NCBI RefSeq assembly: GCF_032854445.1
Contig: NC_088302.1
Coordinates: forward strand, 50,064,046 to 50,128,045
Source of the DNA: Liolophura sinensis
Lineage: Eukaryota; Mollusca; Polyplacophora; Chitonida; Chitonidae
DNA length: 64,000 bases
Reading direction: 5' to 3'
Every line of letters begins with the position of its first letter. Positions within the stretch are counted from its first letter, which is position 1. Below, piece after piece: positions 48,175-60,800 of the stretch. The notes beneath the pieces are model-generated. The model did not search any database and was not told the origin of the DNA. It was given only the letters and a program-made list of their open reading frames with translations. The translations under genes and the position numbers were made by a program.

Positions 48175-48255
48175 TAAGAAATGTGATTGATTGTGTTACA
48201 GATTATCCTGTATATATATATATATAATCTGTAACACAATCAATCACATTTCTTA

Positions 48256-48295
<40 letters not shown>

Positions 48296-48312
48296 GTTTC
48301 GTAATTCATTTT
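47951..48312. repeat. TA-rich nested palindrome with a direct copy upstream
   Basis: Perfect 35-bp arms (48171-48205 and 48225-48259) flank a 19-base loop. Outside them are TA runs, then second arms of 22 bp (48068-48089 and 48291-48312) with one mismatch. A third copy of the inner arm lies in direct orientation at 47951-47990. The whole could extrude as a long hairpin. It may be a MITE or a repeat-expansion product. Confidence 0.85.
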
Positions 48313-48359
48313 TTATCATGTCTTATTGATGTTTGGCATTGTCTAACTGTGCATGACGG

Positions 48360-48600
48360 AGGGCCCTCCGTGGCTCAGTCCCAGGAGTCTCACCAATGCG
48401 GCCGCTATGAGTTCAAGTCCAGCTCATGCCGGCTTCCTCTCCGGCCGTACGTGGGAAGGTCTGCCAGCAACGCACGATGGTCGTGGGTTTCCTCCCGGCT
48501 CTTCACGGTTTCCACCCACCATAATGTTGGCCGCAGTCGTATAAGTGAAATATAAGTGACGTATAAGTGAGTACGGCGTAAAACACCAATCAAATGAATA
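48360..48600 (+). mobile_element. SINE with a short head deletion, GGCGTAAAACACC family
   Basis: Head CCCTCCGTGGCTCAGTC, B-box-like GAGTTCAAGTCCAGCTCATG, body with CTCTCCGGCCGTACGTGGG and TGGTCGTGGGTTTCCTCCC, tail GAGTACGGCGTAAAACACCA. Part of the head between the A and B boxes is missing relative to 29491-29910. It has a single tail module, so it shows the non-composite form. Confidence 0.8.
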
Positions 48601-48694
48601 CAGGAATATGGATTGACACAGTACGTCAATTACGTCAATTCTCATCTTTTGAGAACCGGTTGATGAATGCGTGAATGGATATATAATTAATCAG

Positions 48695-48782
48695 CGTTTC
48701 CTACCACCGTAATACTGCCCGCCGTCGTATAAGTGAAATATTCTTTAGTACGGCGTAAAACACCAGTCAAATAAATAAATAA
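48695..48782 (+). mobile_element. SINE 3' fragment
   Basis: Only the last part remains: CCGTCGTATAAGTGAAATAT, then AGTACGGCGTAAAACACC and (AAAT)n. Confidence 0.75.
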
Positions 48783-50469
48783 ACTGGTTAATCATGTTAG
48801 AAATAAAACTTGCGGAATTGGCGTCATTCGAGATTATAAATTACTTCACTCTAGAAACTTAATGCCCTCGATGATGTTTCTTCTTTGTTTCTATGTAACC
48901 ATATGTGTATGAAGTTTGTTGACACCTGACCTCCCCCTCAACTCACTTGACTTGGGACATTCCTTCGTTGCTACCACCCCTATCAGCACGGTCGCTGACT
49001 ACCTGGCTATGTTTTATCTGTGACAGAGGAAAACTACCGCTCTCGAGAATGACACCCACCATTACCAAACCTGGCAACCAATCATATTCCGGGTTTCACC
49101 ATGATCTAGACTACATGGAGTTCACTGAGTAATTCCTTCAAACCCATTCATCTCCAAAGTCATTCATTACCTTGGCCTGAAAAAACGTCTGTTATCATCT
49201 TAGATGACACTAAAAAAATTAAACCGACACACAATATCTAACATTTAAAGTGCACACTTACCTTGTGCTGTCTTGTACTAGATCTAGAGACAACTTTGTT
49301 TTCACCTGAAAGATTGACTGTTGCCTTTCGTTAGGAAGTTTGTCAGATTTTCGGTCTGCCGCGCTGGTTTCACTCCACGACTTGCTAGGTTCCCGTTTTA
49401 TTAGACTTAAACTTCATATTGGTAACGCTCTAGATTTAGTTTAGTGCTAGCCATCTGAACTTCCAGCTGGGTTAAATAAGGGATTCAGCATCTATTTTAG
49501 TCTGCAGGTTAGGAGGGTATTTGTAGAAAAAAAATTAGTGATAAACTTTTATCCGAATGAAATGTAGAGCAGCTGAATATTTGTGACTTGTTGTTATTTT
49601 AATATTATAACTTAAATTATAATTTAATTTTAATAAAATGTTAACCCTATAGCAACTAGCAAATCTGATGCGCTCTGCATTCCTAGGCCACTATCTTAGA
49701 TATGCATGCAGTCCTACGGCCATATTTATTACATTCATTTTGCTGGTCACGATTTTATAAGAGCTTTTCGTGTTATACAACATGTCATAATTAGGACAAT
49801 AAATTGTAGTAAACCCGGGAAAGAACAAGTACATAGATTACCGGATTAAGGCAAATGTGTTTCATGAAAAGAGACGCTGTTACTCCTCATTTACGGCTAT
49901 TGAGATAACTGAAATAAAACGCGACCTTTAAGTCTTGGTACTTGTGATTTAAACTCGGCCAGATATTTTATTCAACCCTGTATAGTTGACGTCGAGTACA
50001 CCATATATTAGACATACACATTGAGTAGATAACTGTAAAATATCTAACATCAAAGATGCTTGAGTAAACTCAGTGCAAACAATACTTGTTCCAACAATTT
50101 TTAACGACATAATTCAGAAGCCTTTGGTACTGTTTATTCAACTTTAATATTGTAATATGGGGCAAAGTTAAAGGCCTAACAATGGGTTTTACCCTTTGAA
50201 CTCTCCATTGTTACCTGTGAATGGTGTAGTTTTCAGGTAAACGTGGACAGGGGCGAGTTAGAGTCATTATACACCTGAAGCCTGTTTACCTGAGGAGCTT
50301 TGGGACACGAACCAGGTATTGTGTTGCACAGTGGCTCTCCTCAAACAGATGTACATTTCACTTTGGCATGGTATCTTTTATGATATGTCAGGGTTCGCTT
50401 AGAACAATAAATAATAAGATGCATAGTTGGACTGTAAGTGCCTACATACATTTACAACACTATCCGTGT

Positions 50470-50960
50470 AGCTCATGGATGGATAGATGGGCTCGTGGAT
50501 AACTGTTGGTACGTATGGATGAGTAAATGAAGGTCGCACGGATTAATGGATGAGGAATGAGTGGATGGATGAGTGGACGCATGGATGAATGAATCGGCTG
50601 ATGGATGGATGAGTAAATGTATGGATAAATGATGGATGTATGGATGAATGGACAAAGGGTTGGATGGATGGATGTATGTATGGATGTATGTATGGATGGA
50701 TGGATGGATGGATGGATGGATGGATGGATGGATGGATGGATGGATGGGTGGGTGGGTGGGTGGAGGGGTGGATGGGTGAATGAATTGACAAAGGGTTGGA
50801 TGGATGGATAGATGGATGGATGGATGGATGTGCATGACTGGATTGATCGATTCAAATACAGATATATGAATAGACTGACAAGTGGATGGATGAGAAGATG
50901 AATAGATAGAGGGATGGATGGATGGAGGGAAAGATGGAGGTATGGATGGATATCCGTCAG
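50470..50960. repeat. (GGAT)n microsatellite, imperfect
   Basis: Dense GGAT units, purest at 50691-50750, with GTAT and GGGT variants at the sides. Minus-strand IHPS-repeat frames here are artefacts of the microsatellite. Confidence 0.95.
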
Positions 50961-51896
50961 TTGGTTGATTGATTAACTGATTGATTGATTGGCTGTTTTA
51001 ATGATTGATTGGCTCATCTAATATAACATCTGCGAAGCTTTTTTCACCAGGAAAGATCGTTCATACATTCGACAATCCATAACGCGAGCTTACAATGATT
51101 TGTTGTAAATTTTTAAAACTGTCAATGCCCAAAACCATCTCATTTCATCAATGTGATAGCATTTAATATATATTTAACCCCTTTTTACCTGATCCAACGT
51201 AGACCGTCGAGAAATCATAGGTGAATCCTTGTTTTGACAATATAACTTCATCATGTTCCAGTTTTAACGAGATCTAGCACATCTCGTCATTTGCAGAAAT
51301 GTTTGTCTCTTATCTCATTTCACTGGACAGGTGAAAATGCCAATATTGTGAGTGCTCCCGTTCTTTCCACGGATACGTGCATGATTACCAGCATCCTTTG
51401 TTCCCTGTAAAGATCGCTGTCTTCCTGTTGATGTCTGTAACACAGTAAATCTTTGGGGTCCCCTGGCCCTAGGTGGATGCGTGAGGTTCAAACTGATAAA
51501 AGTGTGTGTGCTCAATTTATTCCTTCCATTGCTGCATATTCCCTCTAAATAAGAACACTCACATACATGTGTAAAGAACTTTGACCCATGAGGTTCTGAT
51601 TGGGGTAACACTTTTGGAACACAACAAACAGAATTTCTCATCTCACTCCCCCACACAGCTACCATGACGGAACCGCTTATACCATGACCTGCTTCCCTGT
51701 TTTTTTTCTGTCCCCGCAGTCTGTTTGAATAGTAATATTTGATCGACATCTAACAGACAGAAGATTAGTATACAGATTGTGTGTACTAGCCAATAGAATA
51801 CAGCCCATGGCAGTTGAGGGGGGTGGGTTGGGGGGGGGGGGGCACAGTGATGACCTGTAAAACGGCGGCAGCCTCAGTTGAGGGGTAGGACTCAAG

Positions 51897-54800
51897 ATGA
51901 AAACAGACATGGAATCTACCACCGCCAATGGAAAGAACGTTGTCACGGTAAGTATTTTCAAGGTTCATTAGTAAAACAGGAAATGTAATCAGTTTTTATC
52001 GGAGTTCCAAGAGACATTACACCCTTCATCGTTTTGATTCGAGAGGATACTTCAAAGAAACCATCATTTATTTCTTGCGCATTGAATGTATTTAAAAGTA
52101 ATCTTAAAAATAAACCATCCTGAGATAATGTATCAAATTTATAAAGTTGCATGGTGCATAGTACAGTTTGTTTGTCATATGTACTATTTCTCCCGACTAC
52201 TAAATACACCAATAACGAAAAACGGATGATAGAAGCTAAGGAAATGAATTTCCAAAAATAGATATAGGTCAAAATATCTTATTTTTTATCTGATATGTAC
52301 AGAAAATCAGTATTATTGTCCGGTCAGAACAACTGATAAAAGTGAAGAGGACAGGATCGTTTTTGCACCAACGTAAACATGCATATAAGTGGGGAAGCGG
52401 ATTCTCGCCATTTGAGCAGAGCAAGCCTAAGAAATGAATCATTCAAGCGGAAGGACATCATTCTGAGGCTCGCCATCTGAACGGAGCAAGCCTAAGATTT
52501 TTTTTTTTTTTTTTTTTGATTGGTGTTTTACGCCGTACTCAAGAATATTTCACTTATACGACGGCGGCCAGCATTATGGTGGGTGGAAACCGGGCACAGC
52601 CCGGGGGAAACCCACGACCATCCGCAAGCCTAAGAAATGAATCATTCAAGCGGAAGAAAACCATTCTGAGGCTCGCCATTTGAGCAGAGCAAGCCTAAGA
52701 AATGAATCATTCAAGCGGAAGAATACCATTCTGAGGCTCGCCATTTGAGCACAACAAGCCTAAGAAATGAATCATTCAAGCGGAAGGACACCATTCTGAG
52801 GCTCGCCATTTGAGCACAGCAAGCCTAAGAAATGAATCATTCAAGCGGAAGAACACCATTCTGAGGCTCGCCATCTGAGCACAGCAAGCCTAAGAAATGA
52901 ATCATTCAAGCGGAAGAACACCATTCTGAGTCTCGCAATCTGAGCAGAGCAAGCCTAAGAAATGAATCATTCAAGCGGGAGAATACCATTCTGAGACTTG
53001 AATGATCTCAAGTGCAATTAGATTCTAAAATTATATTTCCAAACTCAAGAAAATCTGATGCAAAGAATACTACCAAGAGGAAAAAATAAAATGGATATCA
53101 GAACATATCACAATTCATCCAACATTTTTACTAAACAAATAAACCAGCAAAGATTACAGGCCTGTTAAGTTTGCTAGGTACGAGATAATCGTACCTAACA
53201 AATAAAGCAGCAAAGTTTACATAAGTCTGTTAAGTTTGTTAGGCACGAGATAATAGCTCTTTATTTAATTATTTCTATTTATTTATTTTAATGTGGCACG
53301 AGAAATAAACATTAAGTGACTGCACAAAGTACCGTATAATGCTTTTCTTCTTTTTTAGAAACCAAATTATTTTATGATATGTGTCTGAAATCCAGGCATA
53401 TTGTCTATAAACTAAATGAAAACTAAAGTTATATTATTAAATTGGAAAACAGGATGATGTTTACATTTATTGTTTCACTGTGCATACATAGGGAAATCCG
53501 AGGCACTGACGAAAGCAAATTATTGTAGTAATTTTCTATAGTTATTATTCTTTTTACATTAATTTCATACCTTTTCTACGCCTTTTAGACATCTGTGAAA
53601 GTTACGATCAAGTTTTACAGGTTATTGGAATGCTTTCGCTTCTAAGATACTTTTGTATGAATTGAGTATGTTGAAGCATACGAATTTGTGATACGGTATC
53701 TAGGTGTGAATGGACAAAGAATGGGGATGTGTGACGTTGCTGGCAATAAAACTGCTGTACGAATTTGTGATACGGTATCTAGGTGTGAATGGACAAAGAA
53801 TGGGGATGTGTGACGTTGCTGGCAATAAAACTGCTGTACGAATTTGTGATACGGTATCTAGGTGTGAATGGACAAAGAATGGGGATGTGTGACGTTGCTG
53901 GCAATAAAACTGCTGTACGAATTTGGATGTGGTGGGCCCAATCAACTAAACCATTTCTAACTTACGTGAAAATATGAAATATGATTTTAGAGCTTTTAGT
54001 ATGGGCGGTGGGGGGAGGGGGGTAGCGCTTACAAATTAAAATTTGGACCACTTCATCAGTATAACCTTAAAAATGTACACGAATTTTGTACATTAGATCT
54101 GAACAAATACGGAGGGGTTTACAAAGTCGAAGACGCTGTATTCTGCACGGGTGCGGCGACTAGATTTAAACAGACGAGGAATGGTGATTGTAACATTGAT
54201 TATAATAAACACACTCATCCACTGTGAGCGCGACAGGCTCTGAAATTCAGCTACAACCACATGATGTCGCCATATGTGGATACACGACACCGATACGGCA
54301 TCTACATGTGAATATTAGACGAGGCATTGTGTACAAGTGATGATCATGAAAATGTATCGCTGTACAAAAAGTGGATACGGAAAATAAATGTTCATGGACG
54401 ATGAAGTGACATTGTTGACAATTGTATCGCCTTACAAATAGGGGATACGGGATATCGATCTTCAGGGACGATGAAGTGACGTTGTTGACAATTGTATCGC
54501 CTTACAAATAGCGGATACTGCATATCGATCTTCAGGGACGATGAAGTGACGTTGTTGACAATTGTATCGCCTTACAAATAGGGGAAACTGCATATCGATC
54601 TTCATGGACGATGAAGTAACATTGTTGACAATTGTATCGCCTTACAAATAGCGGATACGGGATATCGATCTTCAGGGACGATGAAGTGACGTTGTTGACA
54701 ATTGTATCGCCTTACAAATAGCGGATACTGCATATCGATCTTCAGGGACGATGAAGTGACGTTGTTGACAATTGTATCGCCTTACAAATAGCGGATACTG

Positions 54801-57800
54801 CATATCGATCTTCATGGACGATGAAGTAACATTGTTGACAATTGTATCGCCTTACAAATATCGGATACGGCATATCGATCTTCATGGACGATGAAGTGAC
54901 GTTGTTGACAATTGTATCGCCTTACAAATAGCGGATAAGGCACATGGATCTTCGTGGACGATGAAGTAACATTGTTGACAATTGTATCGCCTTACAAATA
55001 TCGGATACGGCATATCGATCTTCATGGACAATGAAGTGACATTGTTGACAATCGTATCGCCTTACAAATAACGGATACGGCACATAGATCTTCGTGGACG
55101 ATCAAGTGACATTGTTGACAATTGTATCGCCTTATACAATTGTATCGCCGTGGATACAAAACCCACGACCATCCGCAGGTTGCGTTGACAGTTGTATCGC
55201 CTTACAAATAAAAGGTACAGCATATAGATCTAGGCAGTGGATCGTGGTCGAGTGGTTAAGGTGCTTGGAAAGGAAATTTGTAGATTCTTGGGCTTTTCAT
55301 GGGACTTAACTGTCGACGACGTACATATATCCGTTTGCGAAGTCTACAGCTCCTATAGGAACGCTATTCTCTCCAACTAGTAAGTAACGTGTCAAAGGAC
55401 GATGGTTTGCGACGATAGATTGCATCGAGATCCCAACGAGATTTAGTTGAAAATCGCACTATTACTATTTCTATCTAATATCGTTGTGGTCTTTATGGGC
55501 ATTTATAACAACATGGCCGAAACCGGCTTCCACAGTTTACCAAGACTATAGCCTATAGTCTATTATAGGATTATCTCCCCCGGGCGGGCCCGTACAACCT
55601 ATCAGTTTTCCACCCCACAACTCAAATCTAACGATTAGGCGCTTCCCTCCTCACCTGTTAACCAGGGGTAATTTTCCATCACGCATGAGTCGCACTCACG
55701 TCACATCGATTAATTTTTTTTTATGAAATGTTAGACAAACCTGGTGTTCAGAAAAAAGCTGATAACGATAGCTGTCACATCAGCGACATAAAATGTTTGT
55801 ATTGGATTTTTATCGGGTCAATGACTAAACCTGACTAAACCTAAATATATTAAGCATTAACAGCCGTTAAAAACTTGGGAGCGAACATTCATCTGACAAA
55901 GAGAAAATCGTAACTGAGGTACATATCTTCATCTATTTAAATGAAAACACCAATCATGAATTTGAATTTGCATATTTTTACACTTGCAAAACTTCCATTA
56001 CTTCTATCATCGCGCAGAACCAGTGAATGGTTCGATCACTAACCCATCAGTGTGACGCAAGTCGCGTACCTTGCAGTCGCCCATTTTGGCTACGTCCATG
56101 AGTGTTAACGTGAAACGGGCCCCACACTTTACAGCGGAGTGTGTGAAGCATATTCTGTTATTATGCACTGTTTGGACTACCTGTTGATACTATAATGAAG
56201 GGGTAACATTTCCCGCTCGATGGCCACTCAGGTCCTAGCTGGATTGGGTGAGTACTCCGTAGCCAGTTTGTTTACAAAACGTTATCACAAAGGCAGGATT
56301 GACTAATAGATAAAAAAACATAAGGCAGGAAATGGGATCCCCATTGCCGAGATATAGGTTGATAAACTATGTATTAAACTGCAGTATTAAGTTTACCTTG
56401 CGTGTATAAGTATTCTTATTTTTACGAAAAGTGATGAAGGCCTCTGTACGCCTACTTGGCGCATGTTTTCGATCTAGGCTCTTAAAGAACCACAGGCTCT
56501 AACACTAAACTAAACATTCTTTTCTATGTGGATTATTTCCCTCTATTAAAAACTTTCCAAATTTTTCGCGTAGCAGTTCATGGATTTGTACTGAACGTCG
56601 CGCTAAAAATATTTCATATATACGGCAGTTGGAGTTCATTTTAAAATGCAGCCGGTAAAGGAAACGGAAGTGGTCGAATTACATCATGGATCTATTGCAA
56701 TAAACAGACAAACGTTCCCACAAGTGATGAAAAGATTCACACCCCCCCCCCCCCCCTTCCAACGACCCCCACCCCGGCAAAGTGTTTGTAATTTGTATGA
56801 CATACTGATGGAGATGGAGTGAGCTCCAAACATCTTCATTACTGCTGTGACGGGATGATTCTAGTTTGTCAATACCATATGTGAAAATATGAAAAACACA
56901 AACAACGGAAAGACATTGATAAATGTTTTTATTTTATGAAGGATTTACCATCAGTTGTTGGCATTTTGGCAGATTGAATACAAAAGTAAAGTAGGCCTAT
57001 TCACAAAGACAGCGAATTGTAGCGTAGGTCTTTTACATTTGAACCTAAATATTCCATTCAAAATTTTTTGCCTTGTAAAACGAGTAATTCTATAATCGTT
57101 CGTCATCGAGTTACTTTTATTCCTTTTCCAAATGTTGTCGCTTTATTTTATATGGCTTGTTTCAAATAGGCTGTCGGTTTCTCCAAACTCGACTTGAAGG
57201 ATGAAAAACCTCCGCCATATTCCTCCACTTTGGCTGCTGACGACATCGCTGGGGACGACAAAACCGTGGACGACGCCGAGTCCGAGGTGTCTGGTGGAGA
57301 TGAAAACAAAGAACGTGGTAACTGGAGCGGAAAACTGGACTTTATCCTGTCTTGTATAGGATTTGCCGTTGGAATCGGAAACGTCTGGAGGTTTCCCTAC
57401 AAGTGCTATGATAACGGCGGAGGTAGGCCTATTGCCGTTCGTGTACAATGCATATGATGGCTAATATTTATTTCCGTCCTCCCCTAGACCAAAAAGTGTA
57501 CTAAAACATACATACACATATACATGCATAAATAAGTTTAAATAGCGACTCCATTCCATGGCATGATTTGCGCCACGGCAATCAGAGGTGTATTACAAGA
57601 TATTCTTAGTCAGAATTCCTCTTGTTCTAATGACAGCGAAATTAGTAAAATCTTACCAAAGCCGCCATTTTGTTTTAGGCGCCTTTCTGATACCGTACAC
57701 GCTGATGTTGGTTCTGGCTGGTTTACCCCTATTTTTTCTTGAGCTGAGTTTTGGTCAGTTTTCGTCACTAGGGCCGATCACTGTCTGGAAGATCAGCCCA

Positions 57801-60800
57801 CTTTTCAAGGGTAAGACAGAGTTAAGCAGAATATCGAGTTTTCTCAATGAAGTAATTAGGCTAAAAAATGATAAACATCCACAAACTAACGTGCGCGTAA
57901 CCGTAAGCCTTGTGGTCATGGTGATAACGTGTATATTTAGTGCTGCGTTGATGGTGAAACGCGGTCTGAGAATTTGAAAGTGTTTGTTCACATTCCTGTA
58001 TAATTCCAGCTGACCATAGCTTTCTTGTGGAATATCTATTACTGTGCAATTCCTCACTAAACACGTTACATGTTAAATATTATATTTTATCAGGAATCAG
58101 GGGGCACTTTCACAAAACTGCGTGTGTCAAACTTCTCTTAACTTTTTATCATAAATGACGTGGAATGGGTTAAAGCGCCATCAGGCGACGGGAATGACGA
58201 GAGAAGTTAAGAAAAATTGTTTTACGAAGTTTCTTAAAAGTGCCTCCAGACACTGTGTTATATTGTGATCATACCTGTCTTGGTGTAGACTTTATACAAT
58301 GTCATGTCTAACCAGGTATCGGCTACTGTATGGTGATCATTTCCATACTGGTGGACATCTACTACAACGTCATCATTGGCTGGTCATTCTACTTTCTGTT
58401 CCGGTCCTTTACCTCTGTGTTACCATGGTCACACTGTGATAACGACTGGAACACCGAAATGTGTGTGGAGATCGGAAACCTAAATTCCAGCAGGGTGCAG
58501 AATATTACTGGTTAGTGGTTAGTGTGCTGTACAGTATATGTCATCGTCGTTGATAGAGGGTGGAAAAGAAGTACGGTAGGTCACATGATCACTCTTGTGA
58601 GTCCAAATTGGCCAAGCTTGGTATGTACAATTACAGCTAACGCCAGATCACATGGGACTGAGTAAGAGACTAATTTTATGTGATTACGAAAATAAAAAAA
58701 GCATTATTATTGTTGTTTATTCCACATCTCTGCTAGAAAACGCAAAAATGAGCTCATGCGGCACGATGCTTAATGTATTTTTCCTAAATATATATACTTT
58801 GTGCTATCACTGCAAACTTTATTACAACTTGAATAAAACTAATTGTATTGTACCTGTACATGTACAACTGTTGACAGTATTGAAAACCGTTATGGCTTGG
58901 CTTGCAATTCGGCCAATTCGGTGGACAAACATTTTCAGATTGTTGTGGGTGTTCGAAGAAGCAGAATGGAATACAGGGGTCTGCATTTACTAGAATCTGG
59001 CGGTTAGAGAAAATGCTGCGTCATGCCAGATTATACACGTTACTAGTTTTGATTTGGCTCCAATGCGTCTGTAATATCCATATGTTCTCATTCAAAGAAC
59101 GACTGTGTCAGTTAGCTCTTAATGCCAGCCCCAATGCTAACTGTACGCTGCCCAAGTTCTCAACACCCAGTGAAGAATTCTGGATGTAAGTAAAACCTAC
59201 CTTCAGATACTGTATACTTATCAACAGTGGCGAACGTTTTGATCATTAAAATAGTTTGTTCAGTTCCAAACAATCCTTGCTAGATAAAGAATAAGCAGAA
59301 CACCAAAGTTTTTTCTATAATATAGCGAAGTGAACATAGCAGTGCTAGTAAAACGAAACATATATGCTTATATATTGACTAGACAAACTAAACTTACCTC
59401 TGATATAACCTTTAATATTTATTTATATATTCCATTAGAGTTTTACCCCGCATATGGTATATCCATAAGATGGATATGAAGTAATTAGGTGGTATGGCAA
59501 GGAAGGCAGATGTACAAATTAACACACTGAGTTCTGTTCTTCCAACTGTACAAGATTCCCGCTTGCCAGCTTGCCAGGTGGCTTGAAGATTCAGAGGGGT
59601 ACCACTTTCTGGAACCTTGGACTGGTTTCCTGACTGGTTTCCAGATTGGTTTCCTGATTGTTTGTTTGATTTGTGCCGAAATTCCTCCTTAGGTTTGGTA
59701 CCGGTAACGTTTGCACAAACTTTACCAGGGTCGGGAAAAATAGATTTTGCTTTGTTAAGAGCTGTTTCAGTCTGACGAGTAATATTAATGGCCTTGGCCA
59801 GTTCGAGATGGAGTTCGAGCAACAGGTGTTCACGGATTCTTTGCTCACAACTATTCCACTGCTCAGTGAAAATGTCTAACAACCAATGCTATTCACTGAC
59901 CAGAACAAATCTCTGCACGAATGTGGAACCTGACGTTTAGATATTCTACACTTTGATATTCTCATGCCAATATTATTAACCGCAATCATCCGTAACATGT
60001 TTTGGATCTTCCAAGTGTACTTTCATTCTGAACCACATCAAGCTCGGTACATGCTATTACTCCCTCTCTGCAGACGCCACGTGTTGAACCAGACAGACGG
60101 TCTTCACGACATCGGGTCCATACGTTGGCAGACGTCGCTGTGTCTCGTATTCGCTTGGCTCGTCATCTTCCTCTGTATGGTCAAGGGTGTAAAATCGTCA
60201 GGAAAGGTACGAGTCATAGAAACCAAAGATTACACTCCTTAGCCTTTGTATTTATTTGTATGCTGTTTCATGCCGTACTCAAGAAATATTCACTTACTAG
60301 TATACGATAGCGGTCAGTCATGGGTTAAATTTAATCCAGATTGTTCTGTATAACGCAGGGACTTTTGGCTTGTTCTGACGACTTTTCTGCACGTGACGTG
60401 CTGACTTCCACACCAAACTGGTGGAAGATAAATGGTCTTCAGCGAACTTAAAACTATACAAACGATCCAATCCTCCACGAGCAATCAAAGTGAATCTTCT
60501 ACAAATTACGTCAGGCCTGCTTTAATATATCAGATGAGAGTAGAGTTGACATGCACAGAAACCATCGGCTACAAATTGCGGCTACGTTGCCTGATTCACC
60601 ATTGGGAAATGTCTGGAGAAATACTATCACAAATTATTATCTGTTGATTACAAAGCTAAGAAATCCTTCAGAATGTGTCTTTTGCTTCAGGATATTAGAT
60701 TGTAAAAAATATTGGGAATTTAAAAAAAAAAGGCAAAAAATCAGCTGTTGAATTAATAAACATTTTCGTTGTTCAGGTTGTATACGTCACGGCGACATTC

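Larger units (their letters stand above)
46892..51896. other. Spacer between the two SLC6 paralogues
   Basis: About 5 kb without a recognised gene. It contains a TA-rich hairpin (47951-48312), two SINEs (48360-48600, 48695-48782) and a GGAT microsatellite (50470-50960). The final few hundred bases include a G run near 51824-51842 and should contain the promoter and leader of copy B; no TATA box was found. Confidence 0.5.

Noticed and set aside
50460..50855. Minus-strand IHPS-repeat reading frames
   Set aside because: Periodic translation of the GGAT microsatellite in three frames; no unique sequence that looks coding.
51315..51749. Minus-strand frame of 144 codons before SLC6 copy B
   Set aside because: No recognisable motif, ordinary base composition, and it lies across the expected promoter of copy B; chance is the simplest reading.
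53700..53977. Long overlapping frames on both strands with near-identical peptide repeats
   Set aside because: They arise from three identical 79-bp tandem units in an intron.
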